Origin: DASTBU01 sp035711845
GTDB taxonomy: Bacteria > Acidobacteriota > Vicinamibacteria > Vicinamibacterales > 2-12-FULL-66-21
Length of the DNA stretch: 9,852 nt
NCBI GenBank assembly: GCA_035711845.1
Contig: DASTBU010000015.1
Coordinates: 1 to 9,852 of the forward strand
Direction of reading: 5' to 3'
Below the pieces are notes generated by a model. That model had not been told where the DNA came from, did not search any database, and saw nothing but the letters and a program-made list of their open reading frames with translations. The position numbers and the translations under genes are program-made. Below are positions 1 through 5,590 of the stretch, in pieces (position 1 is the first letter of the stretch; each line of letters begins with the position of its first letter).

Positions 1-14
1 ACCGGCGAAGCGGC

Positions 15-2720
15 ATGGCGCTTTCTTCTGGGACTCGCCTCGGCCCGTACGAAATCCTGTCTGCCCTCGGCGCCGGCGGGATGGGCGAGGTCTATCGGGC
101 GCGCGACACAAAGCTCGATCGGGACGTTGCCATCAAGGTCTTACCGGCGGCGTGTGTTTTCGACCCCGAGCGGGTTGCCAGATTCCGGCGCGAAGCCAGG
201 ATGATCGCCGCTCTCAATCATCCCAACATCGCTGCAATCCATGGGGTCGATGAGAGCGATGGCATGGCAGCCCTAGTTCTGGAACTGGTCGAAGGACCGA
301 CGCTCGCCGATCGGATTGCACAGGGGCCAGTTCCGCTCGACGAGGCATTGCCGATTGCGAAGCAGATCACCGAAGCCCTCGAAGCCGCGCACGAGCACGG
401 GATCGTTCACCGCGATTTGAAGCCAGCCAACATCAAGGTGCGGCCGGACGGCACGGTGAAGGTGCTCGACTTTGGCCTGGCCAAGGCGCTGGAGCCTGTC
501 GGCCAGGCAGGCCCCAACCTTCCCGAGTCACCGACCATCACCGCTCAGGCGATGACTCGGGCCGGGGTCATCCTCGGCAGCGCCGCGTACATGAGCCCGG
601 AGCATGCGCGCGGCAAACCGGTCGACAAGCGCACTGATCTATGGGCCTTTGGCTGCGTGCTCTACGAAATGTTGACCGCCAGCCCCACCTTTGGGGGCGA
701 CGATGTGTCCGAGACAGTGGCCCGGGTGTTGACGACAGAACCCGATTGGAGCGCCCTCCCTGCCCTCACTCCCGCGCCGATTCGAAGGCTGCTGACCCGG
801 TGTCTTGAAAAAGATCGCAAGCGCCGGCTGGCTGATGCGGCGGACGCGCAACTGGAGATCGACGAGGCGTTGAACGCGCCTCCAGCAACGGTGATGGTGC
901 CAGCGGTTCCCGTCGGCCGCCCATGTTGGCTCTATCTTGGCGTGCCTGCTGCTGTCCTGGCAGTCGCAGCCCTGGCGGCCACGACGACGTGGACACTTAT
1001 GAGGAGTCAGGAAGGCGCGAGCCCAACGTCGCGCCTGACCATCGTGACGCCGCCAGAATACCCTCTGGCTCCACAAGGCGGCGATCGTGACATCGCCATT
1101 GCTCGGGATGGCAGCTTCATCGTTTATCGAACGATTGTGGCCGGTACACCGCAGCTAGCCTTGCGCAGACTGGCCGATCTCGACTCCAAACTGCTTGACG
1201 GCACAGCAGACGCCCGTTCGCCCTTCATTTCACCTGACGGCGCCTGGGTCGGTTTTTTCGCCGAAACTGCGCTCAAGAAAGTACCCGTCGCGGGAGGACC
1301 ACCTATCGATATATGCCCCAACGTCGGCGGCGTGGGTGGGGGCGTCTGGGATCAAACGGACACCATCGTATTTGCAACCAATGATCGGTCGACCGGGCTT
1401 CTGAGCGTACCGGCCGGCGGAGGTACGCCCACCCCGCTGACGAAGATCGGCGCCAGCCTGGATGACCACCTGCATCCGTCGGTCGTACCGGAAACCGACC
1501 TCCTCCTGTTGACCGTGTCGCTCGGCCGCGAACGCCTTTTCAACGTGGCGGTACTGAATCGGAAAACGGGCGAGTTCAAGGTCCTGATTACTGGTGGCAG
1601 ACAGCCCGAATACCTCGAGGGTGGCCGTATCCTGTATGCAGTCGACGGGATGTTGCGAATGGTCACCTTCGACACGGACCGTGTCGCGGTCTCTGGCGAA
1701 TCGGCTTTGGTGGTCGAACGCGTTTTGACATTCACCAGCGGTGCCGGAAACTTTGCGATCTCTCCCAACGGCACGCTGCTCTATGTTCCTGGAACAGCCG
1801 CGGCCTGGATCAGCGGCAAAGAACTCGTGTGGGTTGATCGCGGCGGTAATCAGGAACCGGTTACCAGCGCTTCAGGAGCGTTCCTGGACCCGCGTCTGTC
1901 TCCGGATGGAGCGCGGGTTCTGGTCGAAGACATGACTGACTATGACCTGTGGATGGTTGACCTGGTCAACGGCCGGGTCAGTCGCCAGACGTTCGAGTTA
2001 GGGCAAGATGAGACAGCTCGCTGGTCGCCCGATGGTCATTGGATAGCGTATGCAGCCGGGCCGCTTGGTACCGCAACGACGCGCGGTGTCTTCCGCCGGA
2101 GGGCGGATGGTAGCGGCTCGGAGGAACGACTGTGGGACCCGGAAGCGCATGCGCATGTGGACGACTGGACGCCAGACGGACGCGCGCTGCTGGTCTCAAC
2201 GAGCGATGCGTCCGGCGGGCAGGGGGACATTTTTCTGTTACGCGTTGACAGCGGCGACCGTAAGCCCGTGCCGCTGCTGCAAACGCGCTTCAATGAACGC
2301 GGGGCTCGGGTTTCTCCAAACGGCCGATGGATTGCGTATTACTCGAACGAATCAGGGCGAGACGAAGTATATGTGCGGTCGTTTCCGACCCTCCACGGTA
2401 AGTGGCAACTATCAGTCGGTGGCGGTTCCGAGCCAGTATGGTCCCACGATGGCAAGGAGTTGTTTTATCGTGGCGCCGCCCTGGTTGCCGTGAGAGTTAG
2501 CGGTACTCAACTTTTCTCATTTGGTCCACCGCGACCACTCTTCCCTGATCGTTTGGTGCGCAGTCTTTCGGATAATCACACTGGCTTCGACGTGGCCAGA
2601 GACGGCAAACGTTTCCTGATGGTAAAGGCCGTCGAGCCTGTCAGCGGTTCGGCGCCGGCGAATTTAGTCGTCGTCCAGAACTGGCTAAAGGAACTGAAGC
2701 ACCTCCTGCCAGATGAATGA
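15..2720 (+). CDS. Transmembrane Ser/Thr protein kinase with C-terminal PD40 beta-propeller
   Basis: This 901-aa protein is a Hanks-type (PknB-like) Ser/Thr kinase, predicted to phosphorylate proteins at the inner membrane. The kinase domain spans about residues 10-285. It has the glycine loop GAGGMG (19-24), the VAIK lysine K41, E60 in helix C, the catalytic loop HRDLKPAN (132-139), the DFG motif (152-154), the SPE triplet (194-196) and the DLWAFG motif (208-213), so it should be active. One hydrophobic segment (about 305-328) is the likely membrane anchor. The rest (about 340-890) is a series of PD40/WD40-like blades with SPDG/SPNG/SHDG-type turns near 406, 583, 629, 671, 719, 767 and 810. 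This architecture is common in Acidobacteriota, where the propeller is presumed to bind ligands or proteins on the far side of the membrane. The ATG at 15 gives a complete kinase N-terminus; only 14 upstream bases are present and show no clear ribosome site. No cognate partner lies next to it. Confidence 0.95.
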   Translation: MALSSGTRLGPYEILSALGAGGMGEVYRARDTKLDRDVAIKVLPAACVFDPERVARFRREARMIAALNHPNIAAIHGVDESDGMAALVLELVEGPTLADRIAQGPVPLDEALPIAKQITEALEAAHEHGIVHRDLKPANIKVRPDGTVKVLDFGLAKALEPVGQAGPNLPESPTITAQAMTRAGVILGSAAYMSPEHARGKPVDKRTDLWAFGCVLYEMLTASPTFGGDDVSETVARVLTTEPDWSALPALTPAPIRRLLTRCLEKDRKRRLADAADAQLEIDEALNAPPATVMVPAVPVGRPCWLYLGVPAAVLAVAALAATTTWTLMRSQEGASPTSRLTIVTPPEYPLAPQGGDRDIAIARDGSFIVYRTIVAGTPQLALRRLADLDSKLLDGTADARSPFISPDGAWVGFFAETALKKVPVAGGPPIDICPNVGGVGGGVWDQTDTIVFATNDRSTGLLSVPAGGGTPTPLTKIGASLDDHLHPSVVPETDLLLLTVSLGRERLFNVAVLNRKTGEFKVLITGGRQPEYLEGGRILYAVDGMLRMVTFDTDRVAVSGESALVVERVLTFTSGAGNFAISPNGTLLYVPGTAAAWISGKELVWVDRGGNQEPVTSASGAFLDPRLSPDGARVLVEDMTDYDLWMVDLVNGRVSRQTFELGQDETARWSPDGHWIAYAAGPLGTATTRGVFRRRADGSGSEERLWDPEAHAHVDDWTPDGRALLVSTSDASGGQGDIFLLRVDSGDRKPVPLLQTRFNERGARVSPNGRWIAYYSNESGRDEVYVRSFPTLHGKWQLSVGGGSEPVWSHDGKELFYRGAALVAVRVSGTQLFSFGPPRPLFPDRLVRSLSDNHTGFDVARDGKRFLMVKAVEPVSGSAPANLVVVQNWLKELKHLLPDE

Positions 2721-2838
2721 CCATCGCGCGCACCGCGAACTGTCCCGGTTGAAGCGACTCAACTGGAAAGGAAATTGGATGGCTAAGGAGTTTGCTCAAC
2801 TCCGACCATCGCTCGGATCGCCTAACGGTGACGTCCGG

Positions 2839-2854
2839 ATGTGGGATGCCACAT
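2839..2854. repeat. Short perfect hairpin downstream of the kinase gene
   Basis: ATGTGG (2839-2844) pairs exactly with CCACAT (2849-2854) around the loop GATG. It lies about 120 bases after the kinase stop codon. No T-run follows on either strand, so it is not a standard intrinsic terminator. It could be an mRNA-stabilising hairpin or chance. Confidence 0.35.
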
Positions 2855-2985
2855 GCCATGCGCGCGACTTCACTCCGGCGCCTGGCGAACGCGCGCAAGG
2901 CTGCTCTCGGATCGCCGATGCCACCGGAGCTGAGGTGATGCGGTGGGCAGGTCGCGGATAATGCCCCGCCACCCCACCGTACCCG

Positions 2986-3003
2986 GTGCGCCCGCAGGCG
3001 CAC
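2986..3003. repeat. Short perfect GC-rich hairpin
   Basis: GTGCGCC (2986-2992) pairs exactly with GGCGCAC (2997-3003) around the loop CGCA. No T-run follows on either strand. Function unknown; such hairpins are not rare in GC-rich DNA. Confidence 0.3.
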
Positions 3004-3138
3004 GATCGGCCAGAGCCGATTCTCAACTGGCATGCCGCGGGTCGCTCCGGCACCGGCGCGCACTCACCGACGCCGAGCCAGCGCTGGTCAGCGCAAGGCG
3101 TTATGGAGAGGCTCGAATCCTGAGAGAAGTCACGAAGA

Positions 3139-3163
3139 AACGGCACGGGGATTCGAACCCCGT
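3139..3163 (-). other. tRNA T-arm-like fragment (possible tRNA 3' end relic)
   Basis: Read on the minus strand, 3162-3146 gives a perfect 5-bp stem CGGGG/CCCCG closing the loop TTCGAAT, which matches the invariant T-arm pattern TTCRANY; an extra A-T pair extends the stem. The next seven minus-strand bases (3145-3139, TGCCGTT) would be the 3' acceptor strand. The matching 5' acceptor strand AACGGCA is absent in the roughly 60 bases where it should lie. I could not fold an anticodon arm either, so this is not an intact tRNA gene. It may be a leftover tRNA 3' end, as integrating elements leave at attachment sites, or a chance GC hairpin. Confidence 0.35.
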
Positions 3164-3182
3164 TCCCGTGGCTGAGAACCTC

Positions 3183-3220
3183 GCCCCGATCGCGATCGGA
3201 CGCGATCGGGGCTTGTCTTT
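3183..3220 (+). terminator. Intrinsic terminator-like hairpin, 12-bp stem
   Basis: GCCCCGATCGCG (3183-3194) is exactly complementary to CGCGATCGGGGC (3201-3212), with the six-base loop ATCGGA. The following + strand bases are TTGTCTTTG, a moderately T-rich tail, so it fits a Rho-independent terminator for + strand transcription. It is 460 bases after the kinase stop codon, so it would end either a long kinase 3' untranslated region or an unseen short transcript. The minus strand has no T-run after the stem. Confidence 0.65.
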
Positions 3221-3483
3221 GCTTGCATCGATCCTGATCAGGGGCGCCCAGGAACGGCCGCGCGAGGCGACTTGATTACCTGAAAATTGCCCGGAGATCG
3301 GCCGTCCAGCTTCGAGGCCATGACGCGACGTGGGCTCTGTCAACGCAGCCGAATCTTCACACCCTGCGAACGCACGGGCTGCCATGTTCGGCATTCGCCG
3401 TCGCGGAATCCCGTCGACTCCAATCGAGCGGCCCCCGCCAGCCAGAGCTGAAGCTGACCCGCGGCTGTGCCGATACGGGAGTC

Positions 3484-4065
3484 ATGCGATCCATTCTTGC
3501 TCGACTGGCGGGGCCTGCGTCCCTGGGTGCCGCCATCCTACTCGTGGCAACACCCGCCGCGGCGCAAGGCTTCGGCATCGGCGCGCGCATGGCGTGGGTC
3601 AGGAGCGACGTCGACCTCGACGTCGATTCCGTACGGTTCACCGGCGGTCAGATCCGGCTGGGCCTGTCCCAGCGCCTCGGCGTCGAGGTCTCCCTCGACC
3701 GGCACTCGGAGTCTCTCGAGATCCTCAACGAGAAGGTTACCGAGACACCCATACAGGCGTCGCTTCTCCTGCGGCTCGGGGGCGGGAGCTTCTCCCCGTA
3801 CCTGCTGGGCGGCCCAGGCTGGTATCGCCGCACGGTCGAGGCGATCGAGGGCCCCGAGCTGAGCGTCAGCACCCGCGAGTTCGGCTGGCATGCCGGCGGC
3901 GGCCTCGAGATCCGATTGGGCAAACACGCCGGCATCCACGGCGACTACCGCTACACCTTCCTGGACTTCAACGACGAGGACGAAGACGACGACGGATTCA
4001 TCAGCGGGCTGCTCCCGGGGCACAAGGGCTCGATGTGGACGATGGGAGCGACTGTTTACTTCTGA
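3484..4065 (+). CDS. Exported outer-membrane beta-barrel protein
   Basis: This 193-aa protein is probably a small outer-membrane barrel of the OmpA-like / OMP_b-brl kind. Residues 1-27 form a signal peptide: MRSILAR start, a hydrophobic core and an ATPAAA|Q cleavage site after A27. The mature part alternates polar and hydrophobic residues in strand-sized blocks (for example 32-40, 54-60, 65-72, 88-98, 132-144, 150-160, 183-193). It ends in Tyr-Phe, the aromatic C-terminus used by the Bam machinery. A very acidic loop (residues 161-170, seven Asp/Glu in ten) lies between the last strands and could bind cations. The ATG at 3484 is chosen because it starts the signal peptide; a GGGAG sits only two bases upstream, which is closer than ideal. 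The gene stands alone and converges with the protease gene 66 bases downstream. Its ligand or role cannot be read from sequence. Confidence 0.8.
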   Translation: MRSILARLAGPASLGAAILLVATPAAAQGFGIGARMAWVRSDVDLDVDSVRFTGGQIRLGLSQRLGVEVSLDRHSESLEILNEKVTETPIQASLLLRLGGGSFSPYLLGGPGWYRRTVEAIEGPELSVSTREFGWHAGGGLEIRLGKHAGIHGDYRYTFLDFNDEDEDDDGFISGLLPGHKGSMWTMGATVYF

Positions 4066-4131
4066 AAACAGCGCACGAGTCCAAAGCGCGCAGATGCGCC
4101 GGCGAAGGCCTGGCGCCCAGGAGCGCGTCTC

Positions 4132-4953
4132 TCAGTGCCCAGCGACCCAGGTCACGAACGTGATGTGCCGGGTTCCGTCCGGATCAATCCGGAGGAACGT
4201 CTCCTTCTGGCCTTTGCGGCCCAGCGAGAGGCCCCACGCATTTCCTGGCGGATCCTGCGGCGCGTCGGCCTTGTTGCACCCCTTCCCGGGAGGCGCATTG
4301 CAGGTGCCGCCGCCGCCACCGCTGCCGCCGCCCGTGTACGAGTTGTACGAATCGAGGTGCCCGTAAATCGTCTCGAGCTGTTCGTAGTCGTGATCGTTCG
4401 GGTACTCGTAGGGCGGATCCTGGTAGTCCATACAGGTGAACAGCGACTGGTTGTCGAAATCCTCATCCTGGTGATCGAGGCCGAGGGTGTGTCCGAGCTC
4501 CTGGCAGGTCACGGTCTGCTTCCAGTTGTCATGGTCGTAGGTCGACGTGCTGAAGTAGGAGTCGTTCAGCTTCGTGTACCCGCGGACGATGTGGCCATTG
4601 GTGTCGATGGAGATGCCGGCGATGCCCAGCCATCCGTTGAATCCATACGCGAGGTTGCAGATGCGGACGGCGCCTTCCGGCGCCCGGCATTGCCGTCTGT
4701 CCTTGTCAGCGGTGGAGCCGTTGGGGTCTTCGACCATCTCCAGCACGCTCGACACCGACCAGTCGTCGATCGCCCGCTGCACGTAGGATTTCCACTCCGA
4801 CGTCGTGCTGTTGACGACTGTCAGATTGAAGGGCGTCGCCGTGCGGGCCCAGTGGTAATCGCCCCAGGAATGGTCCGCGACGACCACGGCTCCGAACGTC
4901 ACTGTGACTGCCACGCCTGTTGCTGCTGCGAGTCTCACGAAACGGCTACCCAT
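4132..4953 (-). CDS. Secreted matrixin-like metalloprotease homologue with QELGH zinc motif
   Basis: This 273-aa protein resembles bacterial metzincins of the matrixin/M10-like group, exported zinc proteases. Residues 1-26 are a signal peptide ending AVVVA|DH. A motif at 150-161 reads C-QELGHTLGLDH, with catalytic Glu152 and His155 and His161, but Gln151 replaces the usual first zinc histidine. A Met-turn follows in CMDY (Met175). Cys150 and Cys174 flank the site and may form a disulfide. After the catalytic domain comes a Gly-rich linker (208-216) and a C-terminal segment (217-273) with Cys218 and Cys226. The frame is open upstream to 5058, but the ATG at 4953 is preferred: a full AGGAGGT lies seven bases upstream and the signal peptide begins there. 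The gene is monocistronic as far as visible. Activity is uncertain because of the substituted ligand; it may be a variant protease or a non-catalytic binder. Confidence 0.82.
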   Translation of the reverse strand: MGSRFVRLAAATGVAVTVTFGAVVVADHSWGDYHWARTATPFNLTVVNSTTSEWKSYVQRAIDDWSVSSVLEMVEDPNGSTADKDRRQCRAPEGAVRICNLAYGFNGWLGIAGISIDTNGHIVRGYTKLNDSYFSTSTYDHDNWKQTVTCQELGHTLGLDHQDEDFDNQSLFTCMDYQDPPYEYPNDHDYEQLETIYGHLDSYNSYTGGGSGGGGGTCNAPPGKGCNKADAPQDPPGNAWGLSLGRKGQKETFLRIDPDGTRHITFVTWVAGH

Positions 4954-4960
4954 TGTCTCC

Positions 4961-4967
4961 ACCTCCT
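4961..4967 (-). promoter_or_regulatory. Strong Shine-Dalgarno site fixing the protease start
   Basis: The minus strand reads AGGAGGT, then a seven-base spacer (GGAGACA), then ATG at 4953. This near-perfect site decides for the internal start over the longer frame beginning at 5058, which would place 35 residues without signal-peptide character in front. Confidence 0.88.
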
Positions 4968-5064
4968 GTGCCTCGAGCCGCCAATTCTGCCACGGCTCCG
5001 TTACGCAGGCTGTCGTGTGAGTCGTGCGCTCAGGCGTGACGCAGCACGACTGGAGCACGCGGAA

Positions 5065-5080
5065 CGCGGGCGTGCCCGCG
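5065..5080. repeat. Near-perfect 16-base palindrome upstream of the protease gene
   Basis: CGCGGGC (5065-5071) and GCCCGCG (5074-5080) are exact inverted copies around two bases. It lies about 110 bases upstream of the protease start. The two-base centre is too tight for a good RNA hairpin of full length, so a dimeric regulator's operator is more plausible. GC richness makes chance possible. Confidence 0.35.
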
Positions 5081-5150
5081 GTTGCAAACGCGTTGCCGCA
5101 CCTGGCTTGCCCGCTAATCAGAAATGGACCAACAGGTTAGGGGAAGGGCA

Positions 5151-5192
5151 GCCCTGACCTGACGTGAGAGCCAGCACCAAGTCCGTCAGGGC
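5151..5192. repeat. Inverted repeat with 8-bp arms
   Basis: GCCCTGAC (5151-5158) and GTCAGGGC (5185-5192) are exact inverted copies separated by 26 bases. No T-run follows on either strand. It lies about 200 bases upstream of the protease start and just after the remnant reading frame at 5250, so it could be an operator or a weak terminator for the latter. Confidence 0.3.
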
Positions 5193-5249
5193 CGCGACAA
5201 AAGCGACCGGTGCGGCCAGAGAAACGGGACCGATGGGACGATCGGCCGA

Positions 5250-5572
5250 TCATGCCGATCTCCTCGAACCGTGGACCTCATAGCGCTGCCCGTCCACCAG
5301 CACACCCCGATAGGTGATGCCCGGCTTCACGGCGTGCGAGGTCCACCGCTTGAACAGGTCCTCGAGCTGGATGAAGCAGACCTTCAGCTGACAGAAAACG
5401 CCTCGCATCGCGAGGCTCGGTCAAAGGTGGAATCGATGGTGAATGGTACCCCTTCGATCGCGATCTTCAAACCGCGACTCGCCTGAGATCGACCGGTGCG
5501 TGGCTCGAGGCGATACGGTTGGTTCGAGCCGCATGAAACAGGACGGCGATGGCGCCCGCGTTTGAAGACCAC
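5250..5572 (-). pseudogene. Small frameshifted gene remnant, family unknown
   Basis: Two minus-strand frames abut here. The upstream frame (5572-5384, 62 codons) ends in a plausible segment (KIAIEGVPFTIDSTFDRA). The downstream frame (5408-5250, 52 aa) reads QLKVCFIQLEDLFKRW followed by a stretch ending VLVDGQRYEVHG, then SRRSA and stop. The downstream frame has nearly all G/C at third codon positions with mixed second positions, a clear coding signature. The frames overlap at a TTTT run (minus strand, near 5396-5399). One extra T there would join them into a protein of roughly 114 residues. It may be a decayed gene, a sequencing or assembly error, or a genuine 52-aa protein starting at 5408, although that start lies inside a hairpin and has no clear ribosome site. 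I do not recognise the family. Confidence 0.45.
5391..5416 (-). terminator. Intrinsic terminator-like hairpin downstream of the ADOP gene
   Basis: On the minus strand GCCTCGC (5416-5410) pairs exactly with GCGAGGC (5406-5400) around the loop GAT, followed by GTTTTCTGT. This is a compact GC stem plus T-rich tail, 175 bases beyond the ADOP stop codon, and would end leftward transcription. It sits inside the remnant reading frame, which argues that at least one of the two is not functional as such. Confidence 0.6.
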
Positions 5573-5590
5573 AACCGTGGGCCGAATCGG

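Larger units (their letters stand above)
2721..3483. other. Intergenic region, no convincing gene
   Basis: This 763-base gap separates the kinase from the next + strand gene. Several reading frames are open on both strands, but none has a recognisable domain, a good ribosome site or a coding-like composition, and the largest overlap each other on opposite strands. It contains two short hairpins (2839-2854 and 2986-3003), a tRNA T-arm-like sequence on the minus strand near 3139-3163, and a 12-bp terminator-like hairpin at 3183-3212. About 270 bases between that hairpin and the gene at 3484 show nothing I can name; a promoter for that gene presumably lies there. Confidence 0.6.
4954..5590. other. 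Intergenic region between protease and ADOP genes
   Basis: This 637-base gap lies between two minus-strand genes. From left to right it holds the protease ribosome site, two inverted repeats (5065-5080 and 5151-5192) in the presumed protease promoter region, a coding-like remnant (5250-5572) and a terminator-like hairpin (5391-5416). I could not identify a convincing -35/-10 pair for the protease. Long frames on the + strand here are the antisense of the protease gene and its flank and look non-coding. Confidence 0.6.

Noticed and set aside
2713..2961. 82-residue + strand frame overlapping the kinase stop
   Set aside because: The ATGAATGA overlap looks like translational coupling, but there is no ribosome site of note, no domain and no coding-like third-position pattern.
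3101..3130. Second T-loop-like sequence GGCTCGAATCC near 3112-3122
   Set aside because: Only three paired bases around a CTCGAAT loop and no further tRNA structure; treated as chance.
4096..4116. GCGCC/GGCGC hairpin between the convergent genes
   Set aside because: Only five base pairs with an eleven-base loop and no T-run on either side; too weak to call a terminator.
3330..4163. 277-residue + strand frame overlapping the barrel gene
   Set aside because: It is highly Arg/Pro-rich and in a different frame from the barrel protein, which has a clear signal peptide and C-terminal Phe.
4135..5157. 340-residue open frame on the + strand
   Set aside because: It lies antisense to the protease gene, which has a perfect ribosome site, signal peptide and motif. 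The antisense product is Val/Arg/Ala-rich with no domain, as expected from G/C third-position bias.
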